Positions 23,960 through 33,905 are shown, counted from the stretch's first letter. The stretch is DNA of 43,681 bases from Bacteroidota bacterium (GCA_947447995.1 CANFLQ010000011.1:1-43681), one strand, 5' to 3'. The notes: generated by a model not told the origin, from the letters alone. A program made the numbers and translations.

Positions 23960-26338
23960 TTACTTTTTTTTACTTACAATCTCAAACCGTTGAGTAATTG
24001 ATTCACCTTCCTGATCCACAAGCGTGAGTATATGTATTCCTTCATCGGGTGTTAATCCCATTTGATGTATGTTTTGGGTGCTGCCTAAATAATTACCATC
24101 CAAATGCCAGTAAATAGTAGTATTTGCTTTGCGATGCGCTACCTGAAAAACTGTTTTCCCCATTGTTCCATTTAATTCCACCGGCACATATATTTTACTG
24201 AACTGTTTAGGATAAATGATTTCCATGGCGTTTATCCCGTTTGTTTCGCAATCGGATCGGAATGGAGGTAACTCTTTATAGCTAGCGTTCTTGGATTTAT
24301 AATACCATTCTAAAGCGGGTGGCAATACAAACCAGCTTAGGTGTTGCATTTTATTTACATTTTCACAATTACTATTTACTCTGTATTTACCGCTTGCATC
24401 CACATGTATCAATTGATGGTATTTGCAGGATTCTGAACGCAACCCAGTATTTTGTATCCACATAGTATCAATGGGTTCACAAATGTCTGATGCTCTTGCT
24501 CCACTTTGGTGGCAAATGACAACCTTTTCCATCTCGTCGTAAGGCGGTAAAAACCATTTTCCGGGTTTTAATAAACTGAAAATGTCGAACAAAATTGGAG
24601 CGGCAGTTTGTATACCAGTTAATCCCGGGCGACCTTCACCATCGGCATTACCCACCCAAACACCAACTACATATTTAGGCGTAACGCCAACCGCCCATCC
24701 GTCTCGGTAACCAAAGCTTGTTCCTGTTTTCCATGCTACTTTACTTGCCGATGTGTATTGCCTCCAGCCAGCTTCTTCGTCGGGGCGAGATACTTCTACC
24801 ATTGCTTCCAATGTTAAGTAAATGGATGCAGCGTTTAAAAAAGAGGTTTCATTTAAGTCGATGTCTTCGTTTTTATCTTGTAATGTATAATATGGAGGAT
24901 GAAAATCTTTGTTATTGTATTTCCCATTGTATTCTCTGAAATGATTTAGGGTGCGTGCCATGCTGGCGTACATTCCTGTGATGTCCCATAATTTACCTTC
25001 TGCACCACCCAAAATAATGGTTAATCCGTAATGGTCGGGACTAAAATGCAAGGTAGTCATACCCATTTTTTTTAAATTATGATTGAACTTTTCGATACCA
25101 TAATTTTGAAGCATGCGCACGGCAGGTATGTTTAAACTTCTTGCCAACGCACGTTTAGCAGGAACAGCACCATCAAAGGTTTGATTGTAATTTTGAGGCG
25201 TATACCCTGCAATTTGTGTGGGGATATCGGGTACAAGGGTTGAGGAAAGTAATTCTCCTTCATTCAGCATATTGGCAAACAAAAATGGTTTTAAAATACT
25301 ACCTGTACTGCGCTCTGAAGTGATAATATCCACATCACTTTCATATTCCAATTTGCCTGTATTGTTGGTATTGCCGACATAAGCAAGCACATTGCCTGTT
25401 TCTACGTCCAATACAATTGCGCAAGCATTGTGAATTTCGTTGGAGCGTAAAATTTTATGATGGTTTTCGATGATCTCATTTACTATTTCTTGCAAAGCGC
25501 CATCTATAGTGGATATTACCCGCTTGCCTTCAAAGCCTTCCTTGGCAGAGCGTTGCAACAAATGAGGCGCAATTTGTGGTATAGCATGGGGCTTTCCGGG
25601 TAGGGCTTCTTGTTTACTGAGTTCAAATGTTTCTTCATCAATAATGTTTGCAAGTAATAGTTGATTGAGTAGTCGGTTGCGTTTTTTGCGAAGCCTTTCT
25701 TCATTTTTCCCCGGATAAATTAAACTGGGAGCATTGGGTAAAATGGCTAAAGTTGCCGCTTCTGCCCAAGATAGTGTAGATGCATTCCTTCCAAAATATC
25801 GCCAGGAAGCAGCGTCCACGCCCACTACATTGCCGCCAAAAGGTGCGTTGGAAGCATACAGTGTAAGTATTTCGGATTTGGAATATGTCAATTCCATTCT
25901 GACAGCTAAAATAATTTCGATTAGCTTTTCAAAATAGCTACGACTCTTTCCTTTACGGGAAAGTCGGATTACCTGCATAGAAATAGTACTTCCGCCACTT
26001 ACCGTTTTTTTTGCTTTTATATTTTGTTTGATAGCACGAACAAATGCACTGGGACTGAATCCTAAATGATGATAAAAACCTCTGTCTTCAAATTGAACCA
26101 GACTGGCAATAAATTTATCAGGAACGGTTTTGCTCATCGGGAAACGCCATTGCCCGTCACCTGCGATGCGGGCAGATAAAAGATTCCCTTTGTTATCTTC
26201 TAAAACGGTACTTGTTTGATCTTTAAATAGAGGAGAAGGTAAACACAACCAAAACCAACTGCAGAGCAGAATGGAGATGATTGTGTAAATTCCTTTTTTT
26301 GTTTTTAGGAAGAGAAGGAGTGGGGTGATTTTTTTCAT
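23960..26338 (-). CDS. pbpC: Penicillin-binding protein 1C (bifunctional glycosyltransferase / transpeptidase-like)
   Basis: The protein has 792 residues in the PbpC order. An N-terminal membrane anchor (residues 16-34) is followed by the GT51 glycosyltransferase with the catalytic EDRGFYHHLGFSPSA near residue 87, GGSTISMQVIRLSR and the block RMELTYSKSEILTLYASNAP. The transpeptidase domain has the SxxK motif in STGSILKPF, SLN in ARSLNIPA, and KTGTSFGYRDGWAVG. The C-terminal region with NGTMGKTVFQVAHRKANTTI is the BiPBP_C domain special to PbpC. It builds or repairs peptidoglycan in the periplasm. pbpC is often adjacent to the macroglobulin gene, which here lies further upstream on the same strand with a KAP NTPase gene between them. 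Confidence 0.95.
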   Translation of the reverse strand: MKKITPLLLFLKTKKGIYTIISILLCSWFWLCLPSPLFKDQTSTVLEDNKGNLLSARIAGDGQWRFPMSKTVPDKFIASLVQFEDRGFYHHLGFSPSAFVRAIKQNIKAKKTVSGGSTISMQVIRLSRKGKSRSYFEKLIEIILAVRMELTYSKSEILTLYASNAPFGGNVVGVDAASWRYFGRNASTLSWAEAATLAILPNAPSLIYPGKNEERLRKKRNRLLNQLLLANIIDEETFELSKQEALPGKPHAIPQIAPHLLQRSAKEGFEGKRVISTIDGALQEIVNEIIENHHKILRSNEIHNACAIVLDVETGNVLAYVGNTNNTGKLEYESDVDIITSERSTGSILKPFLFANMLNEGELLSSTLVPDIPTQIAGYTPQNYNQTFDGAVPAKRALARSLNIPAVRMLQNYGIEKFNHNLKKMGMTTLHFSPDHYGLTIILGGAEGKLWDITGMYASMARTLNHFREYNGKYNNKDFHPPYYTLQDKNEDIDLNETSFLNAASIYLTLEAMVEVSRPDEEAGWRQYTSASKVAWKTGTSFGYRDGWAVGVTPKYVVGVWVGNADGEGRPGLTGIQTAAPILFDIFSLLKPGKWFLPPYDEMEKVVICHQSGARASDICEPIDTMWIQNTGLRSESCKYHQLIHVDASGKYRVNSNCENVNKMQHLSWFVLPPALEWYYKSKNASYKELPPFRSDCETNGINAMEIIYPKQFSKIYVPVELNGTMGKTVFQVAHRKANTTIYWHLDGNYLGSTQNIHQMGLTPDEGIHILTLVDQEGESITQRFEIVSKKK

Positions 26339-26442
26339 TATTGATTTGAAAAATGTATTTCAAAAAAGTAGTTTGACAATGAAAAAGTTGTTAAACTAGT
26401 TGACAATAAATATATTGTTAATATCCTTTGAATTTTATTTAA

Positions 26443-26602
26443 ACAATTAACAGGTCGCTCCTACGGAGCTTATATAAACTGTTAATTGTCGAACTTCTAC
26501 AAACAGTATGTCCCTATGGGACATTAAAATGCTCCGTAGGAGCAATCTGTTTGTAGAAATAATTAGGATATAAATAAATTTAGCTCCTTAGGAGCGACCT
26601 GT
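26443..26602. repeat. Nested REP-like palindrome cluster between pbpC and the KAP NTPase gene
   Basis: The 304-base gap 26339-26642 holds a compound structure. The outer arms, 26450-26470 and 26582-26602, are inverted copies differing at one of 21 bases. Hairpin 1 is ACAATTAACAG/CTGTTAATTGT at 26443-26453 and 26479-26489, enclosing GCTCC-TAC-GGAGC. Hairpin 2 is TTCTACAAACAG/CTGTTTGTAGAA at 26495-26506 and 26547-26558, enclosing TGTCCC-TAT-GGGACA (26509-26523) and GCTCC-GTA-GGAGC (26531-26543). A third small palindrome, GCTCC-TTA-GGAGC, is at 26583-26595. Alternating orientations and mini-palindromes are typical of REP/BIME elements spread by RAYT transposases. A degenerate copy lies at 16073. 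No RAYT gene is in the window. Confidence 0.8.
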
Positions 26603-26642
26603 ATTAAAATCAAATAGGTTCATAATAACCTTTATAATTATT

Positions 26643-28214
26643 TTAAAGTAAAATATTGCACATTTTAATAAAGCTTTCAAATGTATATTCCGAATTCATC
26701 TTTAAAACCCAATCTTTTTGTTTTATTAAATATTCGCAAAATAGTATTAAAACAATGTCTCCTTCACTATTATTAACGTGGTAAAATTGTTTTAAAAATG
26801 AGCTCCCACCGGTGGCAAAACTTAAATATTCTATTTCAGATGGCGTAAAATATGCCAATACATGGTTGTATGCATACGGTGATATATTGGGTGAATTTTG
26901 TTTGGTTTGTGGATTTATATCAGGATTACCCTTTAAGGCAATTTTTTGCAAAGAAATTGAAAAACTATCTAATCCTAAATTGTTTTGGATAATATTTAAT
27001 ACTACAGAGAATGATTGAGGGTTGTTTTTGTTAATTCTGTTATGGTCATTTAAATAAGCAATTGCATAGTTGGTTTGCTTTCTATTGTAATCAGAAAGCA
27101 CTTTAAATTCTTTTGGATAAAATTCGTAAAGTATAATAAAAAATAACACAAAAATAGTTTCTAACAAATCACCATCTCCTCCTATGATAATATTAGGAAT
27201 TAAATGTTTTTGTGCATTAGGTAAACTTCCCTGCAATTTGAAATTTCTAATAATTTCAAATTTATTTAGTACCTTTTTTAAATGTCGAGGATTAGTGAAA
27301 TTTATTGATTTGAAAAATTTTTCAATAAAAATTGAGTGAGAACCTTGAATACCGTAATAAATTGTCCCTTCAGGAAAATAATGTAGTAAAAATTTATGAA
27401 TTGAAATATCCTGAGGCATGTTAAATGAAACATCGATTACTTTTTCAAGATACTCATCTGCTTTAATAATATCCCCATATTTATGTTGTACCGCTTTACT
27501 GATAGCCTCCTTGTCGCAACCAAAGAAGAATATTACGTCTTTGCTGTATGTGAAAAATAATTTTATAGAACTGATTAATTCTAAAACGTTTTCGGGTTCG
27601 CACCTGTCAAGGTCATCAATAAAGATGATAAGTTTTTTCTTTTTCGCATTTTTTAAAATCTCAGTTTCAATTTTCTCAAAATTTTCTTTAAACTCTTTTG
27701 TTTTAGTAAATTTTGATTCTGCTTTTTTGATTCTTTCTTTATCATAGGTCTCAAAGTTCTCAAATGCTTTTGCTGGGTCTAGTTTTGCACTTACACCTGT
27801 GGTTAATTCTAATAGCATTCCACTTTCAATAGATATGGATTTTGTTAAAGATTTAAAAATATGCCATGCTGTTTCTTTAAACTTAATTAATTCATTTGTT
27901 AACGAGATTCCAGAATTTTCAGAAATGAAATGGACTAATGATAGAGGTAAGTTTTCATCTTTTTCGAATTCCCACGCAGGGAAATATAAGCTTTTATAAT
28001 CATTGTTTTCAAGCTCTTTACCAATGTATTTCATTAAGGTACTCTTTCCGCTTCCCCAGTTTCCGTATAAGGCAAACATATTCGAGTCTGTTAGATCATT
28101 AATGTTGCTTTTGAAAAAAGAAATAATAGCGTTCCCTTTGTCAATATGTCCAAAGGAATCGCTATCATCAGTTAATATAATTTCTCTATTGGGTAAATGT
28201 CTAGTTTTCATCAT
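26643..28214 (-). CDS. KAP-family P-loop NTPase
   Basis: The 523-residue protein has the KAP fold: Walker A GNWGSGKST at residues 51-59 and Walker B LIIFIDDLDRCEPENVLELI with Asp200-Asp201 near residue 200, the ...DDLDRC... pattern that defines KAP NTPases. A sensor-like FFFGCDKEAISKAVQHKYG follows, then a region NFTNPRHLKKVLNKFEIIRN typical of the family. Residues 355-370 are hydrophobic, but the usual pair of membrane helices inserted in the P-loop domain is absent, so it is likely cytoplasmic. KAP proteins include phage exclusion factor PifA and several candidate defence genes; others have no known role. The gene starts 30 bases after the macroglobulin stop, so it may share its mRNA, and is followed by the REP cluster. 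Confidence 0.85.
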   Translation of the reverse strand: MMKTRHLPNREIILTDDSDSFGHIDKGNAIISFFKSNINDLTDSNMFALYGNWGSGKSTLMKYIGKELENNDYKSLYFPAWEFEKDENLPLSLVHFISENSGISLTNELIKFKETAWHIFKSLTKSISIESGMLLELTTGVSAKLDPAKAFENFETYDKERIKKAESKFTKTKEFKENFEKIETEILKNAKKKKLIIFIDDLDRCEPENVLELISSIKLFFTYSKDVIFFFGCDKEAISKAVQHKYGDIIKADEYLEKVIDVSFNMPQDISIHKFLLHYFPEGTIYYGIQGSHSIFIEKFFKSINFTNPRHLKKVLNKFEIIRNFKLQGSLPNAQKHLIPNIIIGGDGDLLETIFVLFFIILYEFYPKEFKVLSDYNRKQTNYAIAYLNDHNRINKNNPQSFSVVLNIIQNNLGLDSFSISLQKIALKGNPDINPQTKQNSPNISPYAYNHVLAYFTPSEIEYLSFATGGSSFLKQFYHVNNSEGDIVLILFCEYLIKQKDWVLKMNSEYTFESFIKMCNILL

Positions 28215-28244
28215 TTGTAATCTTATAACTTAGTTTCTCATTTT

Positions 28245-31200
28245 TTACTCCCCCGCTTTCACTACTTCTACCCATTTACCAGCTTTACGTGCGTTAATGG
28301 TATTATCGTACATGGCCTCACAATAAATAGTAGGCAAATAAAATTTACCGATATACGCTGCATTTAATACAATACGGTAGGTATTGGTTTTAAATGGTGA
28401 AATGTTAAAGTAAGTGTACACCCTGTCATCGCGTATGTCCTGATACGTGGCATAATCACTTTTTATAGTGCTTTCAGCATCATCCATACGGGTATTGTGT
28501 ATTTCCCAACCACTTGGGAATATTTGTGACAATGCCATTTGTAAATATTCACCACGTGTTCCCGGATTGCTTATCTGAGCTTCAGCAATAAAGTCGGTGC
28601 CTTGTTCTAATTTAGTAACATCAATTTCTTCACCTTTCATAGTGGTGTATCTGATGCTTACTTTTAAATCATTATTGACATCTGTTTTATCGCCTGTTTC
28701 GGGAATACCTTCTAAAATAACGCGAGCAAATAAAATGCCTTTGCCATTGTTTACAATGCTTAGTTTACCTGCTGATGCACCTTTTAATTGCATATCAATT
28801 TGTTTTAAAGGCAATTTGGTATTTAAGCTGATAGGGCTGTTGTTATTGATAGTTGCAGTATAACGCATTTCGCTGCTGCTGCCACTTGTGCCAGCAAATT
28901 TAGAAACTGCAATTAAACAATATGCTGTTGTTTGTGTACTCATCCAATAACCTGAATTCAACGCTTTAGAAACTTCTTTTGCCATTAATGCAGCTTTTGT
29001 TTTCATACCCAGTAAGGTGAGTGTTTCCAATATCATCGCCTCATCGCGGTCGGAAGAGCCATAACTATATGCCATTTCGCTGTATTTAGGAATAGCAGTT
29101 GTTAAATTGGCAATTAAATTTTTAGCTACTTCAGGCTGTCCGGCTTTTACATAGGCCGCAGCCAATCGCCATCTGGCAGAAACAGAAAGTGTTTTAGATT
29201 CTTTCAATCTGTTCATAGCACCCAACTCAGGAGCTTTTGCTAAAGCCAGTGTATATAAACGGTATGCCTGATCTAAGTCATCGTTGTAATAATAACTTTC
29301 TTTTCCTCTTGGCGACCAGGTATTTGCTTTGTTACGTTGGTAACGTTTCCAGTTATCCATAAAACCTACCGGAAGGGTATATCCTTTTAATTCAGCTTCA
29401 ATCATAAAATGACCGGCATAATTTGTTCCCCAATCGTCAGCATCATATTGTCCAGCCCAATAGCTCATTCCACCTGCTGAAGTTTGGAATAATTTCAGAC
29501 GTTCAATTCCTGCTTTGATATTTCTATCAATGGTAATTTTATAATCGCTGCTCAACTCCATGATGTCACTCAAATACAATTGGGGGAAAACGGATGAGGT
29601 AGTTTGCTCCACACAGCCATGTGGATAACCAATCAGATAATTTAAGCGTGTGCCTAAATTGATTGGAGGTATGGATGACAATTCAATAGTTCCTTTGTTT
29701 GTGCCCGTCATGCCGGCAGGGGTATATGTTGTATTCCATGTTTTACCTGCTTCAACAATGCCTTCCAATACATTTACTACTTTCGGGTTAGGATTGCGTA
29801 CATCAATTTCAATGTCATAATTCACTTTTTCTGTACCACTGGTAGCAACAATATGTACTTTACCAACCCCTAGTTTGGAATTTACTTTTAATTTAAAAGT
29901 AACCATATCATCACCCACTTCTTTAAATGTAATGGCTTTATAAGCGCCGTCTAATAAGGTGAACATGTTGTTTGCCTGAATTTCTACTTTTACATTTTTT
30001 ATTTGTTTTTCCATTGCAAACACGGTAACAGGCAGGTCAACCGATTCGCCGGGACCGACAACTCGGGGTAAAGTTCCCAATATCATTAATGGTTTACGAA
30101 CAGGAGTTGTTTTGTCGGCCGAGCCATAAGCTGCTTTATAACCAGCAATTACCATTGTTCTTACCGATCCAACATATTGAGGCATCATAAATTCGTGGGT
30201 TGCTGTTTCTCCTTTTTTTAAGAAGAAGGGACCCATAAATTTTACCATGGGTTTAAAGCGGTTAGCTTTGTTGCCTGCTTTATTGTTCAAATCTCCATCA
30301 CCACCAATTGCCAATATGCGCGATAGTTCAGCACCAAAAGCACCCATAACCATATCAAACATATCCCATGTTTTTACGCCCAAAGCTTCACGTGCATAAA
30401 AAGATGAATAAGCATCCGGGGTTTTAAAACGTGTAAGATCCAATAATCCATCATCTACTATTGCAATGGTGTAGGTCATTTCCTTGCCATTTTTTTCTGA
30501 TACTTTTAAGCTGGATTTTGTTTCCGGTTTCCATACTTCAGGAGTTGTAATAACAGGGAATAGATGCGTGTTAGGATCTTCAACCGATATAGGAATAACG
30601 CCATATAATCGTATGGGAAGGTCGTTAACTGTTTGTGCGTGCGGTTGCACTAATGTTACATTCACATAAACATTTGGCGACATAGCAGGAGTAACTTTAA
30701 AGCTATAATCGGTAGTGCCTTTTTTAGTTTCAACCCAATACGCTTCAATTACTTTTGACCCACTTTCAATACTTACCAATGCGCGTCCTACAGCGCTGGA
30801 AGGGATGGTAAGTTTTACATCTTCACCCACTTTGTATTGTTTTTTATCGCTTGAAAAAGAGAGTAGGGTAGCACCCTCACTTCCTCGTGGAGATGATCCT
30901 GCCCAAGATGGCCAATCCATGTAAAAGGTTTGTCCGGTAGTATGTCCGCTTTCTTCATCGGTTACACGTGCATAATAGCGTCCCCAGTTTGGTTGATTTA
31001 TACGAAGTGTAAACTGTCCATTACCATTCACAGTTGATATATTCATTGTTTGGTAAATCTCTTCGGAGCTGCTGCCAACATAATTAGCCAAATCGCCGTT
31101 ATAACTATCCCACCACCAACGCCACGATACTTTATAGATCTGTACTTTTAGTTTTTTGCGCGACACAGGTTTCCCATCGCTATCAACAGTAACCACTTTT

Positions 31201-33839
31201 ACACTATTGTCTTTATCTGTTTCCAGCATACCTGTAAATTTATTGCCTTCCGGCATTTTAATTCCCACGTAACTATCGTATGGAGAATACGGCATAGAAA
31301 ACTGATCCACACTAAATGCTCCGCCTTGCTCAAATACACGTACTTTAAAACTTGCGCGTAACATACCCGGAGCAGCATTTTCTACATTTATATTTGGTTT
31401 AATTAGAGCAATACCACGTTCCATCAAATTTCCATCAAATATGCTTTGTGCTTCTGATTTAAAGCTTCTGGCAGCATCGTCAAATACATACTCTTCGTAT
31501 TTTTTAAATGTTGTATTTGTTCCGCTTAAAGTTACTTCTACTTTGGCATTTAAGTTTTTTGCAATAGCACCGTGCAGCCATTTTACTTCCAGTGTTCCGG
31601 CTTCCTCTTTTTTATTTGCGTAAAGTTTATCGGCTTTAAAATCCAGATGGATCTTTAAACGATTTGGCATTATGGTTTCTATTTTGATATTTTTTGTAAA
31701 CCATACACCACCCACTTTTACGCGGGCTGTCCAGTTTCCTGTAGGCGAACTTTTGTCGGTTGTAGTTGCAAAATTGTAAAAACCATTCAATGTATTTACT
31801 TTGGTTATTTTTTTAAAAACCTGCCCTTGCGGATTTAACAATTCAAATTGTACAGGATGATTTTCAGGTAATGTATTTTGTTTGTCTTCTAAAATAAAGG
31901 ATAAAAATAATGTGTCGCCTGGACGCCACACGCCACGCTCACCATAAATAAATCCTTTTATTCCTTTTTGAATTTGTTCGCCTGAAACATCAAAAGCACT
32001 TAACGAAAGTGAAGAACCATCGTCCAGTTTTAAATAACCTCTTTGAGTGCCGCTTTTTACAAGCATTAAAAACGGTTTCTTTTTGAATGTAGCCTCGCAC
32101 ATCCCATCTTTATTTGTTTTCAGGCTTTTAATTACCTGTAATTGATAATCCAATAACTCAACTGTGGCATCCGAAACAGGTTGGGTAGTAATAAGGTTGG
32201 TAACAATAAAATTCATAGAACCTTCTGTTCCTCGTTTTGCAATTAAACCGAGGTCTGATGCCAGTACATTTCTGTAAACTTCTTTGTTTCTATAATATGC
32301 GCTGTTACAAGGATTTTCTCTTTCCTTATAATCGTAATCATCGCCATCGTAGTATTCGTAATCATCGTAATAATAATCACTGTAATATTCCCATTCGTTT
32401 TCATTTTCATCGTCTTCATTATCTTCCACTTCTTGCAGACCCTCATTTCCAGTATCCGAGCTTTCTCCGCTACAGGTGAATGTAGAATATGATTTTCTGA
32501 AACTGATGATTACTTTATAGATTGCGCCAGGTTCAGCTTTAATTAATTCAGCAAGATCAAGTGAGTAAGTGTTCCATTTGCCCAATTCCATTTTGCTTTT
32601 TTGTGTCAGTTGAATTGTTTTTTTTAATACAACTTTACCAACACGGCTCAATTCTCGTTGTCCGGAAGCACTTGCATTTACCTGAAAGAATTGAGGGATA
32701 TTTTTTTCGTAAATTTTTAGAATCTTGACATCAATAGCTTTTAAGCTCACCGCTCTGAAAGGAAAAATAAGACCGTTGGAGTTGGGAAGGATAACACCTT
32801 TACCAATTAGTTCCACTCTGGGTTTTAACTCTTCAAACATCAGTTCCATTGAATATTTTTCTTTCAAGGACATGCCTAAAATATTTTTAACAGCCGCCTC
32901 TACAAAAATGGTACGCGCTCCGCCTTGGCGGGATGAAGGGTAAACACGAATCTCATTATCTTCAATGATGTATTTTAAACCGTTACATTGAGATATAGAT
33001 ATTAAGCCGGATAAATTTTGATTTTCTAATACAGGATCAGAAAACTGTAATGCAACATATTGTTCCGGACTTTGAATAACTTTGACATCTAGTATTTTAA
33101 AATCGCCAAGAGCAGGGATTTGAAACGCTTTATTTCCTTCCAATTCTACATTAATAGGTTTTCCATCCCATTGAACGATGACGCTGTCTGCCTTTTCAGA
33201 CCTTTGTACACCATCAGCCGAAAAATGATGGCTTGTTCTGGTGGGTTCATGTATCCAGGTAAGCGGTAGCGATTTACCATTTTGCATCACCGTTACAATT
33301 TTTTCTATCAGCAAAGGATCTGCAACATCAGCTGTAGCTAAGGTTCCATCCAAGCGTTGTGTACGCAGTGTTTTTTTATCGGTGGTAGTCATACCATCAA
33401 TAAAAACTTCAAAGGATTGTTGCATCGTTTGGAAATCAAAATCGAATGTTTCAAATCCATCTGGAACTTTTAAAATTTCGGATAAATAAAATTCAGCTTT
33501 GTATTCGGTATTGTTTGGTAAAGGATGTTCGGGCCTAAACTCAATGGTTCTTTTATCCAACCAAACCGCAGAACCTTTTATTGAGGGAGAAAAATCGAAT
33601 AGTGTTTTTTCGATAGGTTTTCCAATTGTTATAGAGTCTTCCATATCGTTGGTTAACAAAATTCGAATGGTTGATTCGTTGGAAATTATTCCTGATGTGA
33701 AGGCATTTATATACGCAGCAAAAGCTGGATTCTCTTTGTTTTCGGAAGAAGATGAAGACCCTTTTTTATAGAACAAGGTAAATCCGATTAACAGTGCTGT
33801 AACAAGGCTACTGATAATCAACAATAAACGTTTTGACAT
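28245..33839 (-). CDS. Alpha-2-macroglobulin family protein with thioester motif
   Basis: This 1864-residue protein resembles E. coli YfhM (ECAM), a periplasmic trap for foreign proteases. The N-terminus is an uncleaved membrane anchor (residues 4-24) rather than a lipoprotein signal, so it probably faces the periplasm from the inner membrane. Macroglobulin MG1-MG6-like beta domains run to about residue 1000, with FIYGERGVWRPGDTLFLSF near 635 as the clearest MG2 block. The thioester YPHGCVEQTTS has Cys1409 and Gln1412; ten helices of the thioester domain follow (ASAGGMSYWAGQ, then QTTAYCLIAVSKF). An unusual loop of about 40 residues near 465-507 is almost only Asp, Glu, Tyr and Asn. It partners pbpC in many bacteria. 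Confidence 0.93.
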   Translation of the reverse strand: MSKRLLLIISSLVTALLIGFTLFYKKGSSSSSENKENPAFAAYINAFTSGIISNESTIRILLTNDMEDSITIGKPIEKTLFDFSPSIKGSAVWLDKRTIEFRPEHPLPNNTEYKAEFYLSEILKVPDGFETFDFDFQTMQQSFEVFIDGMTTTDKKTLRTQRLDGTLATADVADPLLIEKIVTVMQNGKSLPLTWIHEPTRTSHHFSADGVQRSEKADSVIVQWDGKPINVELEGNKAFQIPALGDFKILDVKVIQSPEQYVALQFSDPVLENQNLSGLISISQCNGLKYIIEDNEIRVYPSSRQGGARTIFVEAAVKNILGMSLKEKYSMELMFEELKPRVELIGKGVILPNSNGLIFPFRAVSLKAIDVKILKIYEKNIPQFFQVNASASGQRELSRVGKVVLKKTIQLTQKSKMELGKWNTYSLDLAELIKAEPGAIYKVIISFRKSYSTFTCSGESSDTGNEGLQEVEDNEDDENENEWEYYSDYYYDDYEYYDGDDYDYKERENPCNSAYYRNKEVYRNVLASDLGLIAKRGTEGSMNFIVTNLITTQPVSDATVELLDYQLQVIKSLKTNKDGMCEATFKKKPFLMLVKSGTQRGYLKLDDGSSLSLSAFDVSGEQIQKGIKGFIYGERGVWRPGDTLFLSFILEDKQNTLPENHPVQFELLNPQGQVFKKITKVNTLNGFYNFATTTDKSSPTGNWTARVKVGGVWFTKNIKIETIMPNRLKIHLDFKADKLYANKKEEAGTLEVKWLHGAIAKNLNAKVEVTLSGTNTTFKKYEEYVFDDAARSFKSEAQSIFDGNLMERGIALIKPNINVENAAPGMLRASFKVRVFEQGGAFSVDQFSMPYSPYDSYVGIKMPEGNKFTGMLETDKDNSVKVVTVDSDGKPVSRKKLKVQIYKVSWRWWWDSYNGDLANYVGSSSEEIYQTMNISTVNGNGQFTLRINQPNWGRYYARVTDEESGHTTGQTFYMDWPSWAGSSPRGSEGATLLSFSSDKKQYKVGEDVKLTIPSSAVGRALVSIESGSKVIEAYWVETKKGTTDYSFKVTPAMSPNVYVNVTLVQPHAQTVNDLPIRLYGVIPISVEDPNTHLFPVITTPEVWKPETKSSLKVSEKNGKEMTYTIAIVDDGLLDLTRFKTPDAYSSFYAREALGVKTWDMFDMVMGAFGAELSRILAIGGDGDLNNKAGNKANRFKPMVKFMGPFFLKKGETATHEFMMPQYVGSVRTMVIAGYKAAYGSADKTTPVRKPLMILGTLPRVVGPGESVDLPVTVFAMEKQIKNVKVEIQANNMFTLLDGAYKAITFKEVGDDMVTFKLKVNSKLGVGKVHIVATSGTEKVNYDIEIDVRNPNPKVVNVLEGIVEAGKTWNTTYTPAGMTGTNKGTIELSSIPPINLGTRLNYLIGYPHGCVEQTTSSVFPQLYLSDIMELSSDYKITIDRNIKAGIERLKLFQTSAGGMSYWAGQYDADDWGTNYAGHFMIEAELKGYTLPVGFMDNWKRYQRNKANTWSPRGKESYYYNDDLDQAYRLYTLALAKAPELGAMNRLKESKTLSVSARWRLAAAYVKAGQPEVAKNLIANLTTAIPKYSEMAYSYGSSDRDEAMILETLTLLGMKTKAALMAKEVSKALNSGYWMSTQTTAYCLIAVSKFAGTSGSSSEMRYTATINNNSPISLNTKLPLKQIDMQLKGASAGKLSIVNNGKGILFARVILEGIPETGDKTDVNNDLKVSIRYTTMKGEEIDVTKLEQGTDFIAEAQISNPGTRGEYLQMALSQIFPSGWEIHNTRMDDAESTIKSDYATYQDIRDDRVYTYFNISPFKTNTYRIVLNAAYIGKFYLPTIYCEAMYDNTINARKAGKWVEVVKAGE
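32318..32443 (-). other. Acidic, tyrosine-rich loop of the macroglobulin
   Basis: Coding bases for roughly residues 466-507: more than 80 percent Asp, Glu, Tyr or Asn, including blocks YYSDYYYDDYEYYDGDDYDY. The region lies between beta domains and is followed by ENPCNSAYY, so it is likely a surface loop held by a cysteine. It could bind cations such as calcium. Confidence 0.7.
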
Positions 33840-33883
33840 GTTTTTAAGGAGTTTGGGTTAAATTGGGAGTGATAATTTTGTGT

Positions 33884-33905
33884 AAATGTATTGCAAAATA
33901 CATTT
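33884..33905. promoter_or_regulatory. Perfect inverted repeat upstream of the macroglobulin gene
   Basis: AAATGTATT and AATACATTT arms with a 4-base loop GCAA, 45 bases upstream of the ATG at 33839. It could be an operator or an mRNA hairpin of the macroglobulin transcript, or a remnant terminator of the dgkA relic that lies just upstream. Confidence 0.4.

Noticed and set aside
26643-28214. KAP NTPase as part of a full multi-gene phage defence island
   Set aside because: No nuclease, reverse transcriptase, toxin, integrase or second defence gene is beside it; it stands alone between pbpC and macroglobulin, so defence remains only a possibility.
28245-33839. Plus-strand open frames of 60-90 codons inside the macroglobulin gene
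   Set aside because: They are mirror images of a strongly supported 1864-codon gene and have no family motifs or start signals.
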